A DNA stretch of 64,000 bases from Eudorina sp. 2006-703-Eu-15 (lineage: Eukaryota; Chlorophyta; Chlorophyceae; Chlamydomonadales; Volvocaceae): assembly GCA_003117195.1 (NCBI GenBank), contig BDSI01000185.1, positions 1 through 64,000 on the forward strand. Reading direction: 5' to 3'. This document shows positions 23,701 through 33,530 of this stretch, piece after piece. The notes below the pieces were generated by a model that was not told the DNA's origin, did no database searches, and saw only the letters and a program-made list of their open reading frames with translations. Made by a program: the position numbers and the translations under genes. Every line of letters starts with the position of its first letter. Position 1 is the stretch's first letter.

Positions 23701-24951
23701 AGGCGCGGGTGTCGGAGCACGACCTGCCGCACATTCATCGACCCACCTTGGAGTGCCGGCCCATTCCCGTTTTCCGTGTCTCCGACTTGCCGCCTGAGGA
23801 TGGGGTCCGGGCGAGGGGACGCAGAGACATTCGGGTGCCTGTTTGGCCTGCTTGCAGCCACTAACGACCGGTGCGGGGGAAGCGCACTGCAGCCTGACCG
23901 TGTTCCTGGTCGCATTGAGCAGCGCCTGTACTTCGATCCTCTGGCCAGGACAGAACTTCCTAATGGCAATGCGCGGTACCCGAATTCCAAGCCCTGTCCC
24001 CTAAGCCCCACCTGCCCGCCAGGCACATTAGGGCCTCACCGCTCCCCGCCCCCAAGCACCACGCGATCTACACATGAAACCCCTTCGGTGCCCAGGATTG
24101 GATCCCCTTGAGTGCCAAGGGTTGAAAAGCAGTTGCGCTCTATTCGCGCCCTCCTCCAGACAAGGCCAACAGTCACCCTGGGTCGGGATGGGTTGCGGCG
24201 CGGCGCCATGTGAGCGCGGGGGGGGTACGTTTGGGGAATCGCCACTTTGATTGGCGGGGGACGGGGGAGAACTGCTCCTGACCGACCGGGAACACAGCGA
24301 ATCCGCACAAAAGCGCCATCGCTGAGACCGGTTTTTACATTTGCCCGGGGTTTGCCAGGTGCATCACGCATGTTTTAAAGCGACGGGTGCGCCGGTGCCT
24401 AATCTCCCTTGTGTTCCTTGGCCGCACTGCGCGACAGGGTTGCCCCGAACTCAGGGAAAACCGTTCAAAACCGTTCAAAATCTACCAGCTTAACCACCGC
24501 TGATAACCTCCCAAGGTGAGAAGGAGCGGGACTGTCGCGATTCGGTTGCTGTGGGGAGACGTGGGCCCGGCCGGGCCGGGCCGCCGCACCTTCCGGCAGC
24601 AAAGCTCCGGCCAGCACATAAACTGGCATGCATATTGTCGCGGTTTTTTAGCAATACCCATTACATTGGGGACGAACAGTAACATGTAATATAAGTCACA
24701 CTGCACATATGTGAATAAAACAAGTTGCGCAAGCACGCAGCATGGTTTAGATGCGCCGTCCACATCAAAGCGGCCGTGCCGCCTGCCGACCACGTTTCGT
24801 GTTTGACGTAAGAGTAAAACTTGCCTGCGCTGCGCGTCCTTGGCATTGGCTTCATCGCTGACCTTGTCGGTGGCGTGCCATAGCTGAACTCATCTTCAGG
24901 CGCTATGCCCTCGCCCGGATCCTCCTCGCTTTCCTCGGTATATGCCGCCAT
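8072..24951 (-). CDS. Giant TKL-type protein kinase (2,474 aa, 26 exons)
   Basis: Exons from the 5' end: 24951-24825, 23793-23747, 23386-23276, 22863-22511, 22265-22158, 21836-21246, 20650-20469, 19815-19698, 19369-19136, 18812-18755, 18326-18210, 17884-17692, 17480-17263, 16919-16601, 16299-16151, 15863-13770, 13463-12739, 12439-12319, 12087-11973, 11891-11719, 11465-11394, 10868-10752, 10337-10164, 9823-9677, 9185-9093, 8740-8072. All phases agree and the sum is 7,425 nt. The kinase domain is near residues 1916-2252. It is preceded by acidic, basic, helical and low-complexity segments and followed by a 222-residue Pro/Gln/His-rich tail. The TKL assignment rests on the kinase motifs. Substrate and pathway are unknown. 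The first intron would use a GC donor. The least certain points are the first two exons and the exon borders at 20469 and 19815. Confidence 0.85.
9093..12439 (-). CDS. Kinase gene: catalytic domain exons 18-25
   Basis: Motifs in order: glycine loop GSGSIGQV (about 1935-1942), VAIK lysine (1955), helix-C glutamate in FKHEVDLNKRL (about 1976), hinge VMEYCPMGTLYNMI, catalytic loop HHDFTSYN (2094-2101), metal-binding segment CDFNLSR (2116-2122), SPEYL in place of APE, helix F DVFSFAVVIWE, and CWRDDPRERP. This order and the W-x-D-L lead-in are typical of TKL kinases. The catalytic Asp, Asn, Lys and the metal-binding Asp are present. Departures from consensus are HRD to HHD, loss of the catalytic-loop Lys (Thr here), DFG to DFN, and SFG to SFA. 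Activity is plausible but not assured. Confidence 0.93.
9906..10082. repeat. Dispersed intronic repeat B, copy 1
   Basis: About 177 bp within the kinase intron 9824-10163. It matches, in reverse complement and with only scattered differences, 30626-30805 in the transporter gene. Shared landmarks are the GC-rich core GCGGCAGCGCGGCCGCGCCG, CATTGCTATGCAGGTACCGCA, and the T-rich end preceding AATTTAACCCCC. It has no coding capacity. Confidence 0.85.
12739..15863 (-). CDS. Kinase gene: low-complexity exons 16-17 (residues about 976-1915)
   Basis: Exon 16 (13770-15863, 698 codons) starts with a structured-looking segment (RWLTATWTDYTSLTRRVVDG) and then becomes Gly/Ala/Ser/Pro-rich with Gln and His runs. 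Exon 17 (12739-13463) has poly-Gly and poly-Ser tracts and ends with a folded-looking piece (LTDPEMVTLFESIVSDPFW) leading straight into the kinase domain. The DNA is full of GCC and GGC triplets, so every other frame is also open for long distances. The largest antisense frame (13648-14682 plus) is a shadow. Confidence 0.85.
15908..15975. repeat. Dispersed intronic repeat A, copy 1
   Basis: TATAGGACATTGGTAGACAT, a short A/T-rich spacer, then GCGCTGCTGCTGCTGCCAGA and GCAAAGGTCCGGTGA. It lies in kinase intron 15864-16150. The same two-part phrase occurs at 16328-16390 and 30136-30182, and the first half alone at 20714-20736. Confidence 0.7.
16151..20650 (-). CDS. Kinase gene: helical exons 7-15 (residues about 446-975)
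   Basis: Exon 7 encodes a Glu/Leu heptad-like coiled coil (VEEAEERAEALVEELNALME). Exons 8-10 add amphipathic helices (DDMYRKVKDVLKKAKSY, RRLLDAMDHIAKKI, SAEARALLDRC). Exons 12-15 add more helices (ALWEEAARQTDRIAKRY, LWDLLDEMQQTFAELCL, DMLDMAEELGEP). Acidic Ser-rich and Ala/Gly linkers interrupt them. Nothing matches a named domain by eye. An N-terminal helical bundle before a TKL kinase recalls the layout of MLKL-type proteins, but that is inference from architecture only. Confidence 0.75.
16328..16390. repeat. Dispersed intronic repeat A, copy 2
   Basis: A diverged first half (GTAGGATACTAATAGAAATG) is followed by a well-kept second half (GCGCTGCTGCTGCCAGAGCA, then AAAGGTGCGGTGA), within kinase intron 16300-16600, one intron away from copy 1. 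Confidence 0.7.
20714..20736. repeat. Dispersed intronic repeat A, partial copy
   Basis: GGTATAGGAAATTGGTAGAC matches the first half of repeat A. It is located in kinase intron 20651-21245. The second half is absent. Confidence 0.5.
21246..24951 (-). CDS. Kinase gene: N-terminal exons 1-6 (residues 1-445)
   Basis: Exon 1 starts with an acidic stretch (MAAYTEESEEDPGEG) followed by Pro/Arg-rich sequence. Exon 3 is strongly basic (SSRREAKDRRQKARQQARFFK) and may be a helix or a nuclear-type basic patch. Exon 4 opens with EIDTTLEALGIG and then becomes Ser/Ala/Gly-rich. Exon 6 is Ala/Pro/Val-rich and ends in GSSVMIADR. The start was chosen because this ATG opens a coherent acidic peptide and gives phase-consistent joining through exon 2. 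Intron 1, about 1 kb, begins GCAAGT, the usual form of a GC donor. A GT donor a little upstream (24862) would break the phase. Confidence 0.65.
22890..22920. repeat. Repeat B fragment in kinase intron
   Basis: The phrase ATTAAACAGAAACAGCCCAG followed by ACACACCCAGC corresponds to the A-rich end of repeat B copy 2, in the same orientation. It lies in the kinase intron 22864-23275. Only about 30 bp align. Confidence 0.5.
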
Positions 24952-25527
24952 CTTCAAAAGCGTGTTTCTTACACGCGAAGATGGATGTCGGAGACGCCCG
25001 TGCTTGGCGTCCTTCCTCCCCGTTCCGCGCAGCAAGAGAAATCAGTGTCTTGTTCGCCTATCTAGGTAAAGTCAATAGATACAACTGGAATGAACTACAT
25101 GAACTTGGCACCCCACCCAACCACCCGCCACAATGGGGTGTTGGGTGTCGCGGCCAACTTTACAAAAGTATCCTAATTCGAAGGAAGCCCTACTCAGTGT
25201 GGGCGTCCTTATTATGTAACTATGATCCGCGGTGTTGGCAACACGCAACAGTGAATTGCCGTTCGGGGGTCGTCATCATCAGGTCAATCAGCTTGATTCC
25301 GTCGACCAGACCAAACTGGCTGTTTAATTTCACACAAATTCGACACGTATAGCCGTGCGTTCTTTATAAATTATGTAAGGGCCTCTTCCTCGAGGGCTGA
25401 AGGCTGTGCAGAACTTTTTCGAGGCAAAGACATGCGATCAGCTCTGATCAGTTTTTTTATTGAACGCAGTCGCACATTACTTGATCACTGTAATATGAGC
25501 TGATCATAGCGCAACCAGCCGTGGCAA
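24952..25527. promoter_or_regulatory. Shared intergenic region between divergent kinase and transporter genes
   Basis: The 576 bp between the two divergent start codons must hold both 5' untranslated regions and promoters. It is clearly more AT-rich than the genes. Three copies of TGATCA lie at 25445-25450, 25482-25487 and 25501-25506, just before the transporter start. A TTTATAAA word at 25363-25370 is a possible TATA-like element. No experimental transcription start can be inferred. Confidence 0.45.
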
Positions 25528-28500
25528 ATGGTAGGAGGGCGGACAACGAGGAGCGACGCTCGGGAGCATCTGGTTCCCAAGAGCGAGGAGAATGGCAATC
25601 CCTCCTGCTCTCTAAGCCATTCAAATCAGCGGAACGATGCGGTGTCGCTGCCGGGCACATTATCGTCGTCATCGAGTGCGCCAGCGGCCCGGGTCGATGA
25701 CGGACCTACCAACGGGGATGCCAGCGCACGGGATATGACAGCACCCAGCAGCAAGAGTCACACCCCATCTGGGTTATCACCGACCGACGCCAACTGCGCT
25801 GCACCAGGAGCCACCGCCCCCCCGCAGCTTCCCCTCGCCAGCCCACGTCCCGCCATGCCCAGCGCCGGCGGCAGCAGCACCATAGCGGCCATGGAGATAC
25901 AGGAAGGTAGGCAAGGCCCGTCAAAGGAATGCAGATGATTTTATTGCCGCCCCGCCCCTCACCTCTTGCTCCTGCTTGACCGCCGGCTCCCGGCTTGCCC
26001 AACCCACGCCCTTCCCCAACAGCGCTGCTGCCGCTGCAGCCGGTGGCGGCCTTCGAGCACCCTATCTCGCTGACGCGGCGGCGGTGGATGGTGTTCATGT
26101 TCTGCCTGGTGGCGGCGCTGCTGTTCGCGGACCAGAACCTGCTGGCCCCCAATGTGCGTGAGGCGGGCGAGCGCTGTAGACGCCACTCTCATCAGGGAGA
26201 CTGTCCTTCGGGGGAGCAGGGCGGAGCCCGGGGTCCGAGGGTCGAAGGGTGCTGTGAGTATGTGCTTGAAGGCTGAGCATGCCGGGTGCGCTGTCCCTAC
26301 ACAGGACCCCGCGGCTGCAGCGCCCTGAGCTCCGGGGTGCCCGGGTCAGCGGGTCGAACGATCCTCTGCCTGCCCCTCTGCGCCCCATACTTGTCCCCGT
26401 TCCGTCCTTGCCGCTCAACCCGCACTCATCCCGTCACTGCACACAACCCCTCCCGCACCGGTTGTGGTGCGGCTATCCTGGTCTGCACTTAGCTTTCATT
26501 TTCGGGAACATATTCTGCAGGTATCCTGTTGAGTATATTGGCAAAATTGGGCATGTTGGAGTGGGTTTCCTTGTCAAGGACTCCAGCCCTAACTGCTGCC
26601 AACCTGCGACGTCTCCCTTCCCCGGCCCCGCCCTACCCGCCGCAGTTGACGGCAGCCGCGAACTACTTTGGGCTGAATGAGCAGCAGAAGGACACGCTGC
26701 TGGGAGGGGCGCTCATGGCCGCGTTCTTCGCGGTGGGGGCGCCCGCGGCACTGCTGGTGAGGGACACGTCGGGGCGGGGAAGGGGGGTTTTGGAATGGAG
26801 GTGCGGTTGCTGAGCGTGGGCGGCGCAGCTTGTGGGACCTTAAGCGCGCGGGTAATGGAGGGGGCCCTGGGCTGGCGGTGGTCTTGCAAGTGCGGCACCG
26901 GGTCCGACAACGGGGCTCTCCGCATTCATGCATGTGGTGGGGCAGCGAGCCTGAGAGCATGGGAGAGCTGAGTCGGGGCGGCCAACATGCGGATGGCTGG
27001 TACCGGCTGCGCTCCGCCCCTCGCGGCTCACTCGGTGAGAAGTGGACCGGCTGGGGATGTGGGTCCACCGGCGCGGCCGCAGCAGCGGCCACCATACCAC
27101 TCCCAGCAGCAAGTCAGCCCGCTTCGCGCCCCAAACAAATGCCAGCTGCCGGCCCGCCTCGACCCTTCTCCCTGCCATTCCCCTCTCCTCCTCTCTCTGT
27201 CCTTCCTCTAATCCCCCGCTCCCTGTCCCTGCCCTCCCCCCGCAGGTGGGCTGGCTCACGGACCGAGGCGACATCAACCGGCGGACGCTGCTGTTCTGGG
27301 TGGTGGTGGTCGGGGAGACGCCCTGCCTGCTCACCTACTGGGTGAGACAAGCCATGTGCCAATATGCTCCGCTCCGCTCCGTCCTGATGTGGCGTGATGT
27401 GGCGGCGTCAAGTGTATTGATGTGCGCTGAAGTGCTGTTCGGGGGCGGCATGCGCGAGGGAGCGAGCGGGTTGCGGGGAAGGGGCCTCACCGTCGCACCG
27501 TGGCTCATCCGGCTGGGGATGAGGGGATGTGGGGATGTGGGGGAGGACTCAGATGACACACAGATTGGTGGCTTTGCGTCCGGTCGGGTGGATCTAAGGC
27601 TATACACACACAGTCCTCCTTCATCCAGTCTCACCCAGTCTCACCCAGCCTCACCCAGCCTCTTCCCAGCTGGTGCGGTCGGGTTCCCTCGCGCTCGACG
27701 CACTCAGTCTTCGCCCACCCACCCGTGAACAACCTCCCGCCCTCCCTCCCGCAGGTGAGGGCCTACTGGCAGTTCTTCCTGCTGCGCGCGCTGACGGGGG
27801 TGGCGGTGGGCGGCTGCTTCCCGCTGGTGTTCAGCCTTCTGGGGGATCTGTACCCGCCTGGCAGGAGGGCGGCGGTCAGCGCGGTGGTGCAGATCGCCAC
27901 GGGGATCGGGCTGGCGGCGGGACAGGTAGGGTGGGCCGGGTGGGGCCGGTGGGACCGGGGGGCCAACCCGGCTAGAAACGAACCCGCGCTGAAAGCCTGA
28001 ACCCTGGCAACACACACACCCTAGCGCTCCGAGTACATCAGGTTTCGGGATTTCGTATTCACCCTGCCTTGGAGTTTATGTGTGTTTAGATAAGAGACCC
28101 GCCCGACCCGCTTGCAAATTGGTTCATCGCGGCTCGTGTCCCCCTCTGGAGCCGCAGGCGCTCAGCGGCTCCATCGGCCCGGCCACCAACTGGCGGGTGC
28201 CCTTCGTGGTGGTGGCGGCGCCCTCGCTGGCGGTGGCGCTGCTGATGCTGGTCACCACGCAGGAGCCACCCCGGGGCGCCTTCGAGGAGGCGCTGAGGGA
28301 GCGGTGAGGAGCGGCCGGCGGGGAGCGGCCCGGAGGCGGGGCCCACTCCAGGGACAGCTCCAGGGACAGATGTTCCAGGGGCAACGCTTTAGCGACAAAT
28401 ACTCCAGGGATGGGAGGGGTTAGAGGGGACCTGCGCACCGGGGTCGACGGTTGGGCCACTGGGGTAACCAGGATAGGGCGAGTTCATGGAGCCAACCCGA

Positions 28501-31500
28501 CACAGGCCCCAAAGGGATGGCCGTCGCGGGAGCGGCGATCGCCCGGCCTGGCCTGACCTGATCAGGGCTTGACGTCAGGCAGGACGGCGGGTGGGACGTG
28601 CCCAACGTCGTCGTTGCACGGTGCAGGTCGCCGCTTAATAGTTCTGTTCCTGTCCGCATGCGCTGCCTCCATTGAATCCCGAATCGCGGCCCTCGCGCTG
28701 CCGGTCGGCCTGCCCCGCAGCTACGCGGAGGGTCTGGGCGCGTACGAGGGCTCCATCAGCTGGTCCAAGGTGGCGGTGCTGCTGCGCTGCCCCTCCAACG
28801 CGCTGGTCATCCTGCAGGGCCTGCCCGGCAGCCTGCCCTGGGGCATGGTCCTCACCTACTTCAACGACTTCCTCGCGCAGCAGAAGGGCTTCACCGTGCA
28901 GGTGGGCGCACTCCCGGGAGGGGGCAGCGGCAGGGGCAGTGGGGTGTGGAGAAAGAGTGCGGGGCGGGGCAGGGATGAGGGAGGGACAGTGCGGGGACCA
29001 GCTCCCAGCTCCCTGACATCATTGCTGTGTCACCCCCACAGAACACCCCATGGACGCCATTCCGTGGAGGCCTGTCGTTTTGGGTTCATTTCGCACAACA
29101 TTCTCAACATTGTAACGGCCATAACGATGCGCCTCCATGCAGGAACCGCAGTCCGGCGGGGTCCCCGCGGCACCCTCCACCCACCGCTGTGGGTAGCGCC
29201 GCCCATCAACCTCGGGCCCCTGCATCTCTCCCTCCCCCGCCCCCAGGCTGCCACGGCGGTGCTGCTGTTCTTCGCGGGCGGGGGCGCACTGGGCGTCATC
29301 GGCGGCGGGGCGGGGGGCCAGTGGCTGTACAACAAGCGAAAGGTACGACAAACGCCGTGGTCGCTACCGGGTTACCGTCGTCGTCTCTGCTGCCAGCCCA
29401 CCATACTGGAGCCCTCGCTGCCCTACCTCTCCTTGGTCTCCCTTCCGGCCCCGAGAAACGAAACCCTTCCCCAACCCCAACCACACATCTCAGCGCTCAT
29501 CAACTCTTCACTTATGACCCCACCAACCACCCACTTACCCAACCAACAAATCACCCACACAGGAGTACCAGGCGCTGCTGGCGGGCGGCAGCGTGCTGGT
29601 GGGCATAGCCCCTCTGTACGCGCTCATCAATTCGGGTGGGTGGGTGTGGGTGATGCACAAAGAATGCGCACAAAGAACCGTATGCCAGTTCGCGCCTGTG
29701 CCGATCCGCCGTGTGGACTCCCCGCCAGCGCGCGCCAGAACCGGAATCAGGATATGGGTGCCAAGCGCCGGGGTCGTCTGCCCAATCCCCTATCAGGGAG
29801 GGTCCTATACCCCCCTCCCCCGGGCCCGGACCCCCCGTTCCTCGAGGTGTTATCCCCTACCCTGACCAGCTCACCCCCATCCTGATGTCCTCAACCGGCG
29901 CCCCACCACCCGCCTCGCCTGTACGGCAATCCCCGCCTGCTGCCTGCCGCCGCCCGGTGCCCTCAGACCTGCAGCGGATGGGCCTGGGGCCCACCTGCGT
30001 GGTGGCGGGTCTGGGCGGCCTGGTGGCCTCCGTGGCGGGCCCCAACCTGCGCTCCGTGATGCTCAACGTCAACGAGCCGGACACGCGAGGGGTGGCGCTG
30101 GCGCTGCAGGTGTGGGATTTGAGCGCGTGCGAGGGGGTATAGGAAATTTGCAGACATTTAAACATGCGCTGCTGCCAGAGAGACGGTTCGACTGGAAAAA
30201 ATTAGTACAGTACCATAGATCGCCAGCGACGAAGACGCGTGTGAGGGGATGGTTCCTGCAGAGATTCCGTTACACCTCTAGAGAGGCTCCCACGGGGGGA
30301 TCATGAGCAATGCAGGTAGGGGCAAGAGAAGGTCGAGGACGCACCGACGATGGACAGCAACGGACGGCCCACACCCAGCCGCGATGAAAGGCTAACTTTA
30401 CCACGGCTCCTACCCCGCTCCTGCCTGCCCCTCCTGCCCACCCATCCTCGCTGTCCTGACTCGGCTGCTCGTCCGTCTCCGTCCGCTGCTCCCGCGCCTG
30501 TCCCTCCTGTCCGCCCGCAGTCCATGACGGACGACCTGGGCAAGGGGCTGGGGCCGGTGCTGGTGGCGGGACTCATCCACGCGCTGGGGAGACAGGTGCG
30601 CGCCGGGGGCCCGTGAGGCGGAGCGGGGGGTTAAATTGAAAAAAAGAAACAAACCCGAAGAACGACCCCAGGCACACCCAGCAGAACTCAGTATACTTAC
30701 GTTGTGCGGTACCTGCATAGCAATGGAAAGATAGACACCGCGCGCGGGCGCGTGGCGGCGCGGCCGCGCTGCCGCCGGTGCAGTAACAAGCAAAAAGCGA
30801 ACCCGACCCAGCACAGAGGGAAGCCGAGGAATTGGGTGAGTGGGCGCGGCGTGAGAGGGGCAATGACAGTACGTAATAATCAAAGGAAACAACAAGGGAA
30901 ACAGTATGCGAGAAAGGCGGGGCGGCAGCGCGGCGCGGAAGAGGATGGGCCAGGTGAAGGGGAGTGGGCTATGGGACGAGAGACGGTACGACATGTACGG
31001 CACGTACGACAGGGGGAGCAAACATGGGGCAGGGACGAGGAGACGGACGACCGGGTGGCGGGCCAAGTGCGGGGTATGGCTCCCCACCGTGCCCGGTCGT
31101 AGCGGGGCAGCCCCTGCATGTGGGGTGCCGCGTGGTGGCGCGCCTAGGGCAGTCGGACGGGCTGGGCGGGGTACGTGCGGTGCGAGGTGGGGTGCTGCGG
31201 GGAGAGGGGTCGGGAGACGGAGACGGCGTAACGGTTACAGGTTGCGGGCGACACGGCCGGCCGGCACGGATGCCGCACGCCGGGGGGAAAAACCACACTC
31301 ACACGAAGCCCAACCCCGGCCCGAGGGGGGGTGCGGTTTGGAAGGTGCATGGCCCGCGAAAACCTGATCCAAACTACGTTGCACGATAGCATGAAGGTAT
31401 TACCATGACCGTCTATAGTGGTGTCCGGGCGGGCCCTGGGCCCAGGTTGGCGAGACGGCCCGCGCCCGCGCCTGTGCACGGCATCTCGGCGTCTCGGTTC

Positions 31501-33173
31501 TCTTTGGTGGCCCGACCCACTCAACAACGTGGCCCGACCCACAAGCATTGGCTCCGTGGTCGCCTGAATCGTTCATGCTCACCCGTTGTCCTCACCCCCT
31601 GGATCCCTCACCCGTTGGGAACCGATCCGCGCTGCAGGGCGCCTTCAACGTGGCCACCGCCGGCTGGGTCCCCTGCGGCATCATGTTGGCCTCCCTGGCC
31701 TGCTGCATGCGGCGTGACGAGGCGGCCATGCAGGCCCGCCTGCTCCGAGCCAGCGAGGCACAGGCACAGACCCAGGAGGCCGCAGCAAGGGCGGCGGCGG
31801 CAGCGGCGGCTGGGGGCGCGGACGGAGCCGAGGACGGCGGCGGGCCCGGCAGCGGCATCACCGTTGTGCTGCCGACACGCAGTCCGCCGTCCCGGTCCGA
31901 CGGCGGCGCTGGCCTTGACGGCGGCGCCACCGCTGCGGCGGCGGCAGCCCCGGCCGCCGGCGTCACCATCGGCGCGGAGGCTGACCGGCGGAAGGCGGAG
32001 CGGCGGCTGGCCAAGGTACGGCTGCTGGACGCGGCTGACGGCGGCCGCTCCGGTAACAGCAGCGCCGCCGCCGCCGCCGCTACCGCCGGCGGCGGCGGCG
32101 GCCCGCCAGCGCACCTGGCGCTGCCGCTGTCGTCATCCGCCGGGGAGCTGACAGCCGACGAGGCGCGGTGGGGTCGGTATGGAGTAGAAGCCGGGGGGAG
32201 CTCTCATGCCGGAGGCCCTGCGACCAGTGCCACGGCCGCCACCACAGCCCGAGCAGCAGCACGCAGGCCGCCCGGGCAGTTGGGTCGCGCTTCCCGCCCG
32301 GACGCTTGGGCGGAGCCCCGGGCTGTCGTCGCCGCGGAGGCCCTAGCGCCGCCGCCGGTGTCAGCATCAGCGGCCGCGGCGCCGCCACCTGCGGCGCCGG
32401 AGACGGTCGCCGTGACGGTCACCGGTCTCGGTCACGGACGAGATGGTCAGTCATACCCCCAGGGCCCGCAGCCGATACCGCACCCGTACACGACGCCGTA
32501 CCCGCCGGGTGACTCGGTCCTGGGGGCGTATGAGGGTCATGTCGGCGCGCTGCGGCCGCCAGCCGCACCGCCGTCAGCTCCCGCCTTCGCTGAGGCGGGG
32601 CCGGCTGGGGTGTACGCCGCGATGCCATCGCCACCGCTTGCAACGACGACAGCCCCGGAGTCAGGGCAGCCAGTCGGTGGTGATGTGGGGGGTGTGGGTT
32701 GGGAGAGGGGCGCTGGCGCACCGCAGGACGCCAGCGGCAGTGGACGGTCTCGAAGAGGCCCACGGTTGGAAGGGCAAGGGCAAGGGAGCACCTGGGAGCC
32801 CGGCGGGGTCGCTCCGGGGCAAGCTGCTGCTGCTGCTGCTGCTTGTGCTGGTCCTGCCGCGGGCGCCACGGCGAGGGCCCCGGGGTTTGCGCAGCACGAC
32901 CGCGTGGAGCAGAGCGGCGGGCGAGAGATGGAAGGTGGTGCGGCAGTCGGGTCAGCGGATCGTGATCGTGGTGGCTGGGTCGCGGCGGCGCCACATCAGG
33001 ACCCCCCAGCGGGGGGTAACGGCGGTGGTGCGGTGTGGCCCGGCAGCGTGGCGGCGTCCATGGAGGCGTTCTGGGGGCGGCCTCAAGACGTCGCCCCGCT
33101 GCCACCTCAGCCGCCCGGGGCGCTGGGGCCGGTGCCGCAGCCGCCGCAGCCGCCACCCTCAGCCCCTCGGTAG
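25528..33173 (+). CDS. Major facilitator superfamily transporter, spinster-like, with long C-terminal tail
   Basis: Exons: 25528-25906, 26023-26153, 26646-26756, 27246-27341, 27755-27925, 28158-28303, 28721-28901, 29247-29342, 29563-29635, 29967-30109, 30521-30595, 31638-33173. Phases agree and the product is 1,045 aa. After a Ser/Pro-rich N-terminus of about 130 residues come about 12 membrane segments. The first is RWMVFMFCLVAALLF. MFS motif A is GWLTDRGDINRR (from residue 209), between segments 2 and 3. Later segments include FFLLRALTGVAVGGCFPLVF and TAVLLFFAGGGALGVIGGGAGG, and near the end there is NVNEPDTRG and DDLGKGLGPVLVAGL. The family suggests export of a lipid or organic anion, but the substrate is unknown. 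The last exon encodes the final membrane segment and then about 480 residues of Ala/Gly/Pro-rich sequence. The start ATG is the first in frame; a later Met is possible. An unseen intron in the tail cannot be excluded. Confidence 0.88.
30136..30182. repeat. Dispersed intronic repeat A, transporter copy
   Basis: GGTATAGGAAATTTGCAGAC, an AT spacer, then GCGCTGCTGCCAGAG. It lies in transporter intron 30110-30520, immediately after the exon ending at 30109. Confidence 0.65.
30626..30805. repeat. Dispersed intronic repeat B, copy 2 (inverted)
   Basis: Lies in transporter intron 30596-31637, inverted relative to copy 1 in window coordinates. It begins TTAAATTGAAAAAAAG, contains GGCACACCCAGCAGAA and TGCGGTACCTGCATAGCAATG, and ends near GCGAACCCGACCC. 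The A/T-rich end and the lack of coding suggest a short non-autonomous element, possibly a SINE or MITE. Confidence 0.85.
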
Positions 33174-33525
33174 CTCACTGCGTGGCGCCCCGTGGCGTTG
33201 CAGGTTTTTACCGGGACGTACCGGTGAAGAGGAAGGACGTCGTCGCGCGGTGTGTCGAAGAGTTCTCTCGAGCGGATGGTTGGGCTTGAACGTTATCCGT
33301 TTCGGCAGCGGTCGTGGCGGCTTTGCTGCGGTCTTTCCCGTAATCCGCGGAACGTGCATCCTGTGACGTACCGTATGCCCCGGAGGTGCACGCACACGCG
33401 GCTTTTTCTTTTACACACAGGTGCACATGCACATCAGAGTTCCTCGCTCTAGCAACCTGGTGTGGCAGCGGAGGGTGTCGCAGCCGACGACCACGCGAGG
33501 GAGGACCCGCTCCACCACCTCTCTC

Positions 33526-33530
33526 TGTAA
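33526..33530 (+). terminator. Candidate TGTAA poly(A) signal of the transporter gene
   Basis: TGTAA is the known poly(A) signal of Chlamydomonas-type algae. This copy lies about 350 nt after the stop codon, a usual distance. No cleavage site can be proven from sequence. Confidence 0.45.

Noticed and set aside
32443..33366. 307-codon plus-strand frame
   Set aside because: It is a shifted frame over the transporter tail, Arg-rich in the way typical of shadows of Ala/Gly-rich coding DNA.
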